Shown here: positions 13,372 to 21,791 of the stretch, piece after piece
Layout of the letters: each line of letters begins with the position of its first letter
Position numbering within the stretch: the first letter of the stretch is position 1
From: Pyrodictium delaneyi
Lineage (GTDB): Archaea > Thermoproteota > Thermoprotei_A > Sulfolobales > Pyrodictiaceae
Reading direction: 5' to 3'
Length of the DNA: 23,137 bases
Assembly (NCBI GenBank): GCA_015661645.1
Contig: DQVR01000038.1
Location: 1 to 23,137 of the forward strand
Made by a program: the position numbers and the translations under genes
Notes under the pieces: model-generated
Told to the model about the DNA's origin: nothing
The model's database searches: none
The model's input: only the letters and a program-made list of their open reading frames with translations

Positions 13372-13752
13372 TTAAGCAGCCTTAGCCTTTAGCTCATTTA
13401 CAGCCTTTACTATCTCGTCAACTAGGCTCTTGGCCTCGCCAGGATCTATTATGCATGCGCTCGCAGCAGCTACCTCTATGCCAGCTGCCTCGCCTAGCCT
13501 CTTCTTGCTGGGCACGTACACATAGGGTATCTTCTTCTCCTCACATAGTAGCGGTAGGTGCGCCACTATCTCCGGTGGGTCCACGTCCTCTGCTATGAGT
13601 ACTAGCTTTGCTAGGCCGCGCTCTACACACTTTGTAGTCTCGTTGGTACCCTTCTTTATCTTGCCGGTCTTCCTGGCTATCTCTAGTGCCTGGTACGCCT
13701 TCTCAGCTAGCTCCTCTGGTACCTCAAACCTTACGTAGAAGGGCTTGCTCAT
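13372..13752 (-). CDS. rpl7ae: Large ribosomal subunit protein L7Ae (K-turn binding protein)
   Basis: A 126-residue K-turn binding protein that is part of the 50S subunit, box C/D and H/ACA RNPs and archaeal RNase P. GTNETTKCVERGLAKLVLIAEDVDPPEIVAHLPLLCEEK is the RNA-binding core, followed by IPYVYVPSKKRLGEAAGIEVAAASACII. The ATG follows a very strong GGAGGAGG ribosome-binding site. Its leader contains a perfect 7-bp hairpin 30-47 bases upstream. Because RNase P proteins are also encoded in this window, it links two of the gene groups functionally. The function is secure. Confidence 0.97.
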   Translation of the reverse strand: MSKPFYVRFEVPEELAEKAYQALEIARKTGKIKKGTNETTKCVERGLAKLVLIAEDVDPPEIVAHLPLLCEEKKIPYVYVPSKKRLGEAAGIEVAAASACIIDPGEAKSLVDEIVKAVNELKAKAA

Positions 13753-13781
13753 GGCTCATCCTCCTCCCGGTGCCTGGTCGT

Positions 13782-13799
13782 CGCCCAGGTATCTGGGCG
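13782..13799 (-). promoter_or_regulatory. Perfect hairpin in the L7Ae leader
   Basis: CGCCCAG (13782-13788), a 4-base loop (GTAT on plus) and CTGGGCG (13793-13799) form a perfect stem 30-47 bases before the L7Ae ATG. Between it and the ATG, mRNA GA dinucleotides occur in GCGACGACC and GAUGAGCC. Translational autoregulation of L7Ae through a K-turn in its own leader has been described in Sulfolobus; here a K-turn is only possible, not shown. Confidence 0.5.
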
Positions 13800-13859
13800 T
13801 GTAGAGCAGCTCCTACTGCTAGGGTTTACAAAACTAGCGGGGCAGGCCTTCACAAGTTT

Positions 13860-15635
13860 CTACTCGTGAGCAAATATCATTACAACCTTCCTCGCCGAAC
13901 CGTTTTCTATCTCCACCGCGTCTACTCTCACAAACCCTATACGTACTAGCTGCACTATGTCTCCTTGCTTTAGCTCCGCCGCTGCCTGCTCTACTACCCC
14001 GCGGCGCTGGATTAGGTCTAGGCCCTCAGGCACGAGGAGTTCTATGTGTAGTGCTGCGTCCGCCGGTACCCACTGTATTATAGGTGCTCTATACCTACGT
14101 GCCTCTTCAAGGCCAAGACTGTGGAATCTAGCTATTATCTTGTCGTTCTTGGCGTCAACTACTTCTATATTGAATGCCTCCATAAGCCTTATGACGCTAC
14201 TCCTTTTCATCAGCTTTATGTCGCTCTGAGATACGTATACAACCGTCATCGGACCTTCTAGTGTTATCTTCCTTGATCCTAGCTCCCCCGACGGGTGGTA
14301 AGGTATCTCGAACACACGCTTCTCCCAGGGAAGCTCTTCTATAACCACTGGCGCTGGCGGTATAGCAGCCATTATCCTACGTGCTACCGAGTCTACGATG
14401 ACACGGTTAGTAGCAGCCAAGTTAGCATAACTTATACTTGCATCAGTATACTTAGTGCCAACCTCTAGTATTAGCTTCCGTATAGCCTCTGCTGTTATAC
14501 CGCGCCTCCTTAGACCTGCTATCGTGGCAAACCGTGGATCATCTATACCAGTGCTGATGCCCTGGTCAAGGAGCTGTTTTAGCACAGACTTGCTCATTAT
14601 GAAGCCTTCAAGCTTCAAGCGCCCAAAGTGCACAACATACGGGTACTTCCACCCCATATACTCATATACATACTTCTGCTTCGTAGTGTTCTGCATATGC
14701 TCCTTGGCGCGAAGTATGTGTGTCACACCCATTAACCAGTCGTCAACGCCAGCTGCGAAGTTGTATGTGGGCCAGACGATGTAGCGATCGCCGACAAGTG
14801 GGTGCGGGTGGCGGCTTGTATCGACTATACGGAAAGCCACCCAGTCTCGGACGCTTGGGTCAGGGTGGTTAGGGTCAGTCTTTATCCTAACAACTGCTTC
14901 GCCTTCTGCGAAGCGGCCTTCGAGCATTCGGTCCCACATTTCTAGGTTTTCCTCGGGTGTACGTAGCCTGGGCGGGTACTCGGAGAGCTTGCCAGAGTTG
15001 CGGTATTTTCTGAACTCTTCACCTGGCCTATCGTCTACATAGGCATGGCCCTTCTCTAGAAGCTCCCTTATTATCTGATAGTATATTGGCATGCGTAGAC
15101 TCTGTATGTACTCTTCGTCCCAGCGGACGCCTAGCCACTCTAGGTCCTCTTTTATTAGTTCGTATGCCTCGGGTAGCGGCGTCTTGGTGCGAGGGTCAGT
15201 GTCCTCAAAACGAAGTATCATCCTACCCTTATACATTACCTTGTACTCATAGCTGAGTATAGCTGGCCTCGCGTTGCCAAGGTGTATCACGAAGTCGGGA
15301 TTTGGCGCGAAGCGTGTGACGACCTTGCCTTCCTCTGCTCCAGGGAGTGGGGGCAGCGCCTTCTCCTGCTCCTTGGGCTTGCTGAGCTTCTCTAGTATCC
15401 AGCTATATTTCTCCCTGAGTAGCCTCTTCTGCTCGTCTAGAGGGAGCCTATTTACCTCAGCTACGGCTTCACGTACTATCGCTACTATCTCGCGGGCATA
15501 GGGTCTCAGTTCTGGTTTTTCAGCCATAATTTTGCCCATTACCGGGCCTACTGCAGCGCTTCCGCCATGCTCGACAGCATTGACGAGAGCATATGCCTTT
15601 GCTAGCTTGCGTAGCTCGTCAGGATTGTATTTCAA
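13860..15635 (-). CDS. gltX: Glutamyl-tRNA synthetase, archaeal type
   Basis: This class I synthetase charges tRNA-Glu and, where no GlnRS exists, tRNA-Gln for later amidation. It has 591 residues. A helical N-terminal region (1-100) precedes the Rossmann domain with the HIGH-type HLGN (118-121) and the KMSKS-type FIMSKS (345-350). The C-terminus is a beta-barrel anticodon-binding region of the archaeal/GlnRS class (about 400-591). The TTG start follows a strong GGAGGTGA site lying inside the preceding gene, which it overlaps by 17 bases, so translation is coupled. L7Ae follows downstream. Confidence 0.96.
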   Translation of the reverse strand: MKYNPDELRKLAKAYALVNAVEHGGSAAVGPVMGKIMAEKPELRPYAREIVAIVREAVAEVNRLPLDEQKRLLREKYSWILEKLSKPKEQEKALPPLPGAEEGKVVTRFAPNPDFVIHLGNARPAILSYEYKVMYKGRMILRFEDTDPRTKTPLPEAYELIKEDLEWLGVRWDEEYIQSLRMPIYYQIIRELLEKGHAYVDDRPGEEFRKYRNSGKLSEYPPRLRTPEENLEMWDRMLEGRFAEGEAVVRIKTDPNHPDPSVRDWVAFRIVDTSRHPHPLVGDRYIVWPTYNFAAGVDDWLMGVTHILRAKEHMQNTTKQKYVYEYMGWKYPYVVHFGRLKLEGFIMSKSVLKQLLDQGISTGIDDPRFATIAGLRRRGITAEAIRKLILEVGTKYTDASISYANLAATNRVIVDSVARRIMAAIPPAPVVIEELPWEKRVFEIPYHPSGELGSRKITLEGPMTVVYVSQSDIKLMKRSSVIRLMEAFNIEVVDAKNDKIIARFHSLGLEEARRYRAPIIQWVPADAALHIELLVPEGLDLIQRRGVVEQAAAELKQGDIVQLVRIGFVRVDAVEIENGSARKVVMIFAHE

Positions 15636-16140
15636 TTTTCTCTATCACCTCCTCTGGCGCTACTAGGACTATGTTCCTATCCGGCCCGGATTCAGGCGAG
15701 GAATAGATGTAAACTATAATGCCTTCCACATGGCTTCTTATGTGGCGTACCTCGAACTTCCTTGTTGCGACGAATCCCAGGGTATCTTCGACACCTACCT
15801 TACTGCCCTCACACACTTCTAAGGCCACACGCATACCCTCAAGGGGTATTGGCTCTAGGTAGCTGCCGGCTTCTATGAGAAAGCCCCTCCTATAGTCCGG
15901 CGGAAGCACCACTATGAAGCTCCTCGTACACCTCTTAGCGACTATGTCCACTATACTATCAAGCTCGACACCGTATATTGCTTTGCCAAAACACCGCAAA
16001 CCATGAGGACACGCTTCAGCACGCCTTGCCTTAGTGCCCTCTAGTACTAGGTACTCATCCGATTCTAGCCCTTCTATGAACAACTGGGGGATTAGGTAGG
16101 GCGACTTGTGGCATTCCGGTGTCTGCTCCGCCACGCCCAC
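15619..16140 (-). CDS. DUF2118-like protein of unknown function
   Basis: About 173 residues from GTG at 16140; a GTG at 16134 is better spaced from a GAGGT site, and the frame stays open to 16182 inside the GGPP synthase gene. PQLFIEG near the start, PDYRRGFLIEAGSYLEPIPLEGMRV in the middle, and the repeat-like RHIRSHVEGIIVYIY and APEEVIEKIE at the end recall the archaeal DUF2118 family. That family has a biotinyl/lipoyl-like barrel but no proven cofactor or function. Cysteines occur at PHGLRCFGK and CTRSF. No lipoyl-type lysine turn is obvious. It overlaps the gltX start by 17 bases. The family assignment is from memory of motif shape, hence moderate confidence. Confidence 0.7.
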   Translation of the reverse strand: MGVAEQTPECHKSPYLIPQLFIEGLESDEYLVLEGTKARRAEACPHGLRCFGKAIYGVELDSIVDIVAKRCTRSFIVVLPPDYRRGFLIEAGSYLEPIPLEGMRVALEVCEGSKVGVEDTLGFVATRKFEVRHIRSHVEGIIVYIYSSPESGPDRNIVLVAPEEVIEKIEIQS

Positions 16141-16141
16141 G

Positions 16142-17146
16142 CTACCTCGTACGGGAGACCGCGAACCTGGCGAGTTCTTCAAGCATTTCTCTATACTCGC
16201 TTTCGGGGAGCACCTTTAGCGCTGCTAGTGCCTGCTCGCTGTAGCGGCGTGCAAGCTCTTCAGCGTATTCTATGGCCCCGCTCTCCTTGATGAGTCTAGC
16301 GACTTCCTCTATCTCCTCTCTGCCCGCATCACGGTTGCCAAGGACTTTTTCGAGCTTCTCCCGGGCTTCGCCTTCGAGTCTTCCTAGAGCATAGAGTATT
16401 GGTAGTGTCTTCTTCCCCTCTCTTACGTCGCTTCCTACGGGCTTGCCTAGCTCCTCTTCCTTACCCATTATACCTAGTATATCATCACGTATCTGAAAAG
16501 CTATACCGAGACTCTTACCGTAGCTTGCTAGCGAAGATAGTATATTCTCATCGTCTGTGGCTACTAGCCCGCCGAGAACTGCTGATGCCTCGAATAAGGC
16601 CCCAGTCTTCTTGTATATCATTTTGAGGTAATCTTCTATGTCTACGTACTCTTCTTCTTCAAACATCATGTCCATTGCCTGGCCTTCAGCTATTATCGAG
16701 GACGCTTTTGCCAGTACACGTACCGCCTTAGTCACCCTTTCAGCTGGCACGCCCTTGTCGTGTGCATCGGTTAGAGCTTCGAAGGCCTTAGCGTAGAGCA
16801 GGTCACCTGCTGTTATCGCTAGGGGCTCGCCCCATAGCTTGTGGACTGTGGGTACTCCGCGGCGGAACTCGTCACGATCCATTATGTCGTCGTGCACTAG
16901 GGTGAAGTTGTGAACAAGCTCTACAGCTACCGCGAAGGGTAGCGCCTTTTCGGCTTCCTCTCCAAGAGCTTCCGCTGCCGCTACTACTATCACGGGACGA
17001 AGCCTTTTACCACCAGCTCTTATGAGGTGGAGAGCAGCATTGTATAGCTCCCCGGGCTCGCCGTGGACCCGCGCGTATATGTAGCCGTCTACAAGCCCTG
17101 CTACCTTTGTTATGTAGTTTCGTAGCCTATCGGAGAGCTGAGCCAA
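16142..17146 (-). CDS. Geranylgeranyl/farnesyl diphosphate synthase
   Basis: This trans-prenyltransferase condenses IPP onto DMAPP, GPP and FPP to make the C20 precursor of archaeal ether lipids. It has 334 residues. GGKRLRP (45-51), the first aspartate motif DDIMD (86-90) and the second motif QIRDDILG (218-225) with GSDVREGKKT (238-247) are intact. Phe81, five residues before the first Asp motif, matches archaeal GGPP synthases and argues for a C20 product. The TTG start follows GGAGG. It comes after IPP isomerase, so substrate supply and chain building lie together. The exact chain length is inferred. Confidence 0.94.
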   Translation of the reverse strand: MAQLSDRLRNYITKVAGLVDGYIYARVHGEPGELYNAALHLIRAGGKRLRPVIVVAAAEALGEEAEKALPFAVAVELVHNFTLVHDDIMDRDEFRRGVPTVHKLWGEPLAITAGDLLYAKAFEALTDAHDKGVPAERVTKAVRVLAKASSIIAEGQAMDMMFEEEEYVDIEDYLKMIYKKTGALFEASAVLGGLVATDDENILSSLASYGKSLGIAFQIRDDILGIMGKEEELGKPVGSDVREGKKTLPILYALGRLEGEAREKLEKVLGNRDAGREEIEEVARLIKESGAIEYAEELARRYSEQALAALKVLPESEYREMLEELARFAVSRTR

Positions 17147-17182
17147 GACTATCTTAACCTCCTAGGCTCTAGTGGCCCATAG

Positions 17183-18322
17183 CTACACAAGTGAGCAGCT
17201 GCTACCAGGCTTGAATAGGACTCGGGGGCCATTAAGATATAGCTCGGGCTTTACTCCCCGAGCCTTCATGACGCTTAGTAGCTGCTGCCCCAGCACTATG
17301 TCAGCGCCGCGTAGCTCTGCAAGACTGTTAGAACCGGATAGGAACATGGCTATACGGAGTTCAGTCACTAGTCTCTCCAGGAGCGCGCGAATAGCCTCTT
17401 CGCCGCCACGTGCATACGCGTTAATTATGGGAAGCGCGACTCCGGCTATATCTGCTCCTAGAGCTATGGCCTTGGCCACATCAAGCCCGGAACGTATACC
17501 ACCACTAGCTATTATGCAGGCATCTGGAGCCGCCCATCTAGTCTCCACCACCGCCTGGGCAGTCGGTATCCCCGTACTAGAGAGCGTTGACGCGGCCATG
17601 GCTAGCATCTCGTTACCTTTAGCCCTAGCCCTGTACTGTTCTACTCTTATCCAGCTCGTGCCGCCAGCACCCGCCACATCTATGATTCTGACGCCCGCTG
17701 CTCTCAGCACTCTAGCTGCTTCCAAGCCTATGCCATGACCGGTCTCCTTGACTATTACAGGCTTCTCCATGACTCTCGCTACTTCTTTTATACTCTCTAT
17801 TACTCCGGCGTAATCTGTGTCGCCCTCTGGCTGGAAAACCTCTTGCGCCGCATTAAGGTGAATCGCTATAGCGTCAGCATCTACCATTTCTACAGCCTTT
17901 TTTACCTCCTCAACACCATATCCCTTGACAAGCTGCGGCGCGCCTATATTAGCTATTATGACAGCCGACGGTGCGCATTTGCGTGCAACTGAGAATGTGT
18001 AAGAGAGGCTTGGATTCTCTATGGCCGCTCTCTGGCTGCCGACACCCATTGCAAGTCCTAACTCCTCGACCGCTTTAGCTATGGCACAGTTTATCCTAGC
18101 CGCTACAGCATGACCCCCCGTCATACCAGTAATCATTATTGGCGCTGACAGTTTCTTGCCGAGAAACTCTATGCTAGCATCTATGCCGTTTAGAGACACC
18201 TCGGGGAGCGCTTTATAGACTAGGGTTACGTCTTCAAATAACGTACTGGCGCTGTCGTGAGACACATTACTATCTATCGTTATCCTTATGTGGTCGAGTT
18301 TTCTAGGCGATGTAAGCGTCAA
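17183..18322 (-). CDS. fni: Isopentenyl-diphosphate delta-isomerase, type 2 (FMN-dependent)
   Basis: This flavoenzyme interconverts IPP and DMAPP using reduced FMN and Mg2+. At 379 residues it has the family length. RKLDHI at the start, APIMITGMTGG (75-85), LAMGVGSQRA, the IANIGAPQL strand, AIHLNAAQEVFQPEGD with the conserved Gln/Glu segment, VIVKETGHGIG, and the phosphate-binding IASGGIRSG and GADIAGVALP segments are visible. The TTG start has GGTGGAG just upstream. An ATTATATTA box about 40 bases upstream suggests its own promoter, with GGPP synthase following 36 bases after its stop. Confidence 0.95.
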   Translation of the reverse strand: MTLTSPRKLDHIRITIDSNVSHDSASTLFEDVTLVYKALPEVSLNGIDASIEFLGKKLSAPIMITGMTGGHAVAARINCAIAKAVEELGLAMGVGSQRAAIENPSLSYTFSVARKCAPSAVIIANIGAPQLVKGYGVEEVKKAVEMVDADAIAIHLNAAQEVFQPEGDTDYAGVIESIKEVARVMEKPVIVKETGHGIGLEAARVLRAAGVRIIDVAGAGGTSWIRVEQYRARAKGNEMLAMAASTLSSTGIPTAQAVVETRWAAPDACIIASGGIRSGLDVAKAIALGADIAGVALPIINAYARGGEEAIRALLERLVTELRIAMFLSGSNSLAELRGADIVLGQQLLSVMKARGVKPELYLNGPRVLFKPGSSCSLV

Positions 18323-18360
18323 GACTCTCCACCTGACCTCATCCAGGCTAGAAGCCCAGA

Positions 18361-18369
18361 TAATATAAT
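18361..18369 (-). promoter_or_regulatory. Probable TATA box for fni-GGPP synthase
   Basis: ATTATATTA on the minus strand lies 39-47 bases before the fni TTG, in the 78-base gap after isopentenyl phosphate kinase. It is one of the clearest TATA-like elements in the window. Confidence 0.5.
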
Positions 18370-18400
18370 GGGTTCATACACTGAGGATAACCTGCTGCGC

Positions 18401-19189
18401 CTAGAGTATAATACGTGTCCCGCTACCATGTCCCATCAATGCTGCGTAGGTATTCCCTTCACGCAGCCCATTTATCACTAGGATTTCTCTTAGAGTAGGG
18501 CATCGATTAGCCCTTATCGCATCAAGCTTCCTCTTTATACCACCAGTTACGTCTATCTTGTTAGCCGTCTTTTGCTCTACTATGCTACTCTCCTCCAGCT
18601 CATCCACAAGTATCTCGTCTATTACTTTTCCATCAGTCCCAATTACACCATCTACGTCCGTCACATAAACGACCAGCGGGCTGCCAAGACTACAAGCCAT
18701 TTCTATTGCCAACTCGTCACCGGATACTATGCACCAGTTTTCCCCACACGCGTAGACATCGCCATAGACTAGCGGTGTAACACCCACCTTCATGTCGCGG
18801 AGGACGCTATTCCAGTTACATCTGGGCACTAGCCCGTTAGGGTCGCAGAAGCTGTGCGGCGGGTATACTACTGGCTTTACCCCTTTAGACGCGAGTATAT
18901 CCGCCATAGCGAGCGCTAGCTCGAACATATACATTGTTACCAGCGTGAGTGCGTCTGCCGGTGGAGCATCTAGTACACGTGCGTTAGAAGAAGCCACATG
19001 GCCATAGCTACCGCCTCCAAGTACTATGCCTACTTTGATGCCGTTGTTTACTGCAGCCGCTATTTCCTCCGCTATACTGTTAGCTATAGCGTAGTTTAAT
19101 TTAAATGTTCTTTTGTCTGTTATTACGCTGCCTCCAATCTTTATAACACAAACTCGATGGTATCGCCCAGCCCTGTTCCGGGCTTGCAT
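18401..19189 (-). CDS. ipk: Isopentenyl phosphate kinase
   Basis: This enzyme phosphorylates isopentenyl phosphate to IPP, the final step of the archaeal alternative mevalonate routes. It is an amino acid kinase fold protein of 262 residues from ATG 19189. KIGGSVIT (17-24), GGGSYGH (58-64) with the phosphate-contacting His64, VYGDV, SGDELA (156-161) and VTDVDGV (176-182) match the family. The frame is open to GTG 19228, but only the ATG has a GAGGG site at about ten bases. It overlaps the end of the upstream GHMP-like gene by 49 bases, implying coupling. Type 2 isomerase, the next enzyme in the route, is the next gene. Confidence 0.94.
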   Translation of the reverse strand: MQARNRAGRYHRVCVIKIGGSVITDKRTFKLNYAIANSIAEEIAAAVNNGIKVGIVLGGGSYGHVASSNARVLDAPPADALTLVTMYMFELALAMADILASKGVKPVVYPPHSFCDPNGLVPRCNWNSVLRDMKVGVTPLVYGDVYACGENWCIVSGDELAIEMACSLGSPLVVYVTDVDGVIGTDGKVIDEILVDELEESSIVEQKTANKIDVTGGIKRKLDAIRANRCPTLREILVINGLREGNTYAALMGHGSGTRIIL

Positions 19190-19983
19190 ATCCCATATAC
19201 CCTCTGAAGCGATGGTGTCCACTTGCACTCTGCACGGGGTGTCTCAGCACCATATAGGAGATAGAATATAGCATTGTCCACCCGCTGTACTAGTCTGAAT
19301 ACATCTGCTTCATCCTCTCTTAGCCGTTTCACAGCCTCTACCACCGCTAGCCCGCTCAGCCTGGTAAGCGCCGAGAAGAGTGGTTCTTTTAGTACCTCTA
19401 CCGCCTCCTCACCTATGTCCTCCTCTCCGACGAGTTCGAATTCAAGCCTTACACCGGTGCCTAGCTCTATGAGTTCTTCACTCTTTCTGTATACTATACT
19501 CTTGCCGAGCATCATGGCTTCACGGAGCCCATCTATATAGTCCAGGCCTATGCCTGCCTCTGTGTCAATACTGCTAGCAGAGTCTAGCACTTCTCGCTGG
19601 TCTAGCTCGTAGCCTGCTGCATCGGCTATGCTCTTGACGAGCGCTAGCGTTGTCGCCGCATAGATCGAGGCCGCCGGAGGATATGATACTGATTCACCGA
19701 CCTTCACGGTGATATTGACCTTTATGGGCTGCTCAAGCCTCGCAGATAGGGTATCTACAAAAGACTTCACCGCCAGATCATAACGCCATCCGGGCCTGAC
19801 ACCATCTATTCTCGTGGAGGTCGTTTTGCTCTCTTCAACGTCGACATCTATTGATACAACCGGGTTAGGCGTCAAGAGTATTATGTAGGGGTTGGTCCTG
19901 CCCGGTAGCGGTACACCAGCAAATACTATTGCTAGTGGAAACTCGTACAATGCTAGCTCCACACCCCAGTGCCACCAAGACAC
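19141..19983 (-). CDS. Divergent GHMP-kinase-like protein next to IPK
   Basis: A 280-residue protein with the outline of a GHMP kinase but worn motifs. The glycine-rich ATP loop (normally PxGxGLGSSAA) appears as YPPAASIYAATTLAL (101-115). The following SIDTEAGIGLDYIDGLREAMMLGKSIVYR (138-166) resembles the substrate and metal region of mevalonate kinases. The C-terminal motif survives as CKPGTGLGDTI (266-276) at the very end. The N-terminal PGKVILFGEH-type segment is missing. The start is GTG with only a weak ribosome-binding site. Position between MEMO and IPK suggests a mevalonate-pathway role, either a kinase with altered ATP loop or a non-catalytic relative. Pantoate kinase was considered and fits less well. 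Confidence 0.65.
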   Translation of the reverse strand: MSWWHWGVELALYEFPLAIVFAGVPLPGRTNPYIILLTPNPVVSIDVDVEESKTTSTRIDGVRPGWRYDLAVKSFVDTLSARLEQPIKVNITVKVGESVSYPPAASIYAATTLALVKSIADAAGYELDQREVLDSASSIDTEAGIGLDYIDGLREAMMLGKSIVYRKSEELIELGTGVRLEFELVGEEDIGEEAVEVLKEPLFSALTRLSGLAVVEAVKRLREDEADVFRLVQRVDNAIFYLLYGAETPRAECKWTPSLQRVYGICKPGTGLGDTIEFVL

Positions 19984-20028
19984 GCCCTGCTACGTAGACA
20001 TAATCTTACATTGCTATACTATGCAGGT

Positions 20029-20907
20029 CTAGTATACTTGTATAGATGCGTAGCCTACCACACTGCTCTTATCTCCGGCTACATCACCGCTTGTCGCGTA
20101 TCTGAGAAGTTTAGCGCTGCTAGCTCCTGCTTCACGGGCGTAGTAGAGCATCGCCATTACTGGGCCTGGTCCACACATGCTTATACTATACTTCTGTATA
20201 GTTTGATAGAGTTTCAGGGGATCTAGCTCTAGTATAGCATCGATAGCTAGCTTATCTTTAGCTACTGCTACGTCGTGGGGCTCGTAGTGTGTAAAGTCAC
20301 TGCTAGCTATCACCACAATGTCTCTACCTATTTTCTCTGCTGCCTCTAGTATGGCTTTCCCCAGGTCTTCCGCTATCTCTGGAGTCTGTTCGTACACGAC
20401 TATGGGGACTATGCGGAATCTATCCCCGAACAAGTACTGGAGAAATGGCACCTGGACTTCGACGCTATGCTCGTATAGGTGAGCCTTTTCGTCGGGAGCT
20501 GCGAAGCTACTGGCGCTAGTTATCGTGCGCGCAAGCTTGGTATCAACTTCTACTTCACCTAGTGGCGTAACCCATACCCCACTTGGGTAGACCGATACTA
20601 TTTCTCCCAGCCCAGTATGGTTAGGCCCTATGATTACGTAAGTTTCGGCTGGGCCCTCAGCTGCTATCTGAAAGTAGCTGTTAGCAGCTATAGGGCCACT
20701 GTACATGTAGCCAGCATGTGGCACAACAAAGCCTTTGCTTAGTGGCTGCCGCTCATTGCTTACTGTGGGGAGACTGCCTGGGCCAAGAGGGTGGCGGAAG
20801 GCCCATTCTATCTGGGCCTTCAAGGCCTCTGCGTCGGCCTCGTAGAACATGCCAGCCACTGCTGGAAGCCTTTTACCTCCTATTACACGGCCCGAGTATA
20901 TAGCCAT
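20029..20907 (-). CDS. MEMO1-family protein
   Basis: A 292-residue protein of the MEMO family, structurally related to class III extradiol dioxygenases but of unknown function in archaea. KRLPAVAGMFYE (12-23), VVPHAGYMYSGPIAA (61-75, His64), IIGPNHTG (92-99), EHSVEVQVPFL (146-156) and IASSDFTHYEP (200-210) are conserved and hold the potential metal-binding histidines. The ATG follows GGTGA, and a CCATAATATA box lies 44-53 bases upstream. It is placed after S2 and before the GHMP-like and IPK genes, a neighbourhood also seen in other crenarchaea. Confidence 0.93.
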   Translation of the reverse strand: MAIYSGRVIGGKRLPAVAGMFYEADAEALKAQIEWAFRHPLGPGSLPTVSNERQPLSKGFVVPHAGYMYSGPIAANSYFQIAAEGPAETYVIIGPNHTGLGEIVSVYPSGVWVTPLGEVEVDTKLARTITSASSFAAPDEKAHLYEHSVEVQVPFLQYLFGDRFRIVPIVVYEQTPEIAEDLGKAILEAAEKIGRDIVVIASSDFTHYEPHDVAVAKDKLAIDAILELDPLKLYQTIQKYSISMCGPGPVMAMLYYAREAGASSAKLLRYATSGDVAGDKSSVVGYASIQVY

Positions 20908-20950
20908 ACTATGTCACCACGGCTTCTAGAGTGCTAGACCCAACATTGAC

Positions 20951-20960
20951 TATATTATGG
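20951..20960 (-). promoter_or_regulatory. Probable TATA box for the MEMO-GHMP-IPK genes
   Basis: CCATAATATA on the minus strand, 44-53 bases before the MEMO ATG, lies in a 198-base gap after S2. Nothing else gene-like was seen in that gap. Confidence 0.45.
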
Positions 20961-21105
20961 AGAGGAGTAATTCTGTTCCGCTATCATGCCTGCTAGTTAT
21001 ACCCTAGGATCCGGCAACAGTGACGCGCGTAATACAAATGCTGCAAGAGGAGGAGATACAGCCTAGCCTTAAAACTGCGGCTACACTTAAAGCAGGGTCT
21101 TACAG

Positions 21106-21762
21106 CTACCGCCGACGCACTTTGAACTCGAAGGCTTCCGGGGGCTCGGGGAGGTCCTGATCTGGCTGTAGTTTGCCCTGCTCTCTTAGTATCTCTCTTG
21201 CTAGTATCCAGTACGTCAGTGCCAGACTCCTTCTGCCCTTGTTGTTGACGGGTATAACGAGGTCTATATTCTCTATACGGTTGTCGGTGTCGGCGAGCGC
21301 TACTGTAGGTACACCCATACGGGCGGCCTCGTCAACAGCTTGGCTGTCTGCACGTGGGTCGCTTATTATTACCACATCCGGCTCCATATACCATTCAAGG
21401 CTTGGGTTAGTGAAGGTACCCGGCAGTATCCTGCCAGTTAGGGCTTTACAGCCCAAGTAGGTGCAGAACTTCTGTACGGGCCTCTGGCCATACTGTCTAA
21501 CAGACACAACTACTATCTTTGAGGGATCGAAACGCGCTAGGAACTTAGCGGCTACTCTGAGCCTCTCATCAGTCCTTCTTATGTCGAGTATGTATAAGCC
21601 GTCCGGCCTAACACGGTATACGAACTTCTTCATGTATGCCGTGCATATATGCGTGCCTATGTGCATGCCCGCAGAGAGGTAGCGCTCTAGGGGTACTAGC
21701 AGCTCAACTGTCCTACCGCCGATCTCCACCTGCTGACGTCCTAGCTCCTGGCTCACAACCAT
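21106..21762 (-). CDS. rps2: Small ribosomal subunit protein S2
   Basis: A 218-residue 30S protein (uS2). LVPLERYLSAGMHIGTH (24-40), RPDGLYILDIRRTDERLRVAAKFLA, GRILPGTFTNP, DVVIISDPRADSQAVDEAARMGVPTVALADTDN and DLVIPVNNKGRRSLALTYWILAREIL cover the family. The C-terminus is a short acidic then basic tail. The ATG follows GGGGTG. A TATA-like element inside a small hairpin precedes it. In many archaea rpoK and enolase lie between rpoN and rps2; neither is here. The function is secure. Confidence 0.97.
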   Translation of the reverse strand: MVVSQELGRQQVEIGGRTVELLVPLERYLSAGMHIGTHICTAYMKKFVYRVRPDGLYILDIRRTDERLRVAAKFLARFDPSKIVVVSVRQYGQRPVQKFCTYLGCKALTGRILPGTFTNPSLEWYMEPDVVIISDPRADSQAVDEAARMGVPTVALADTDNRIENIDLVIPVNNKGRRSLALTYWILAREILREQGKLQPDQDLPEPPEAFEFKVRRR

Positions 21763-21791
21763 ACACCCCGCGCGGCCTGTGCATGTTTAGA

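Noticed and set aside
19190..19228. GTG start for isopentenyl phosphate kinase 13 codons upstream
   Set aside because: The ATG at 19189 has a GAGGG site and is already upstream of the conserved KIGGS region.
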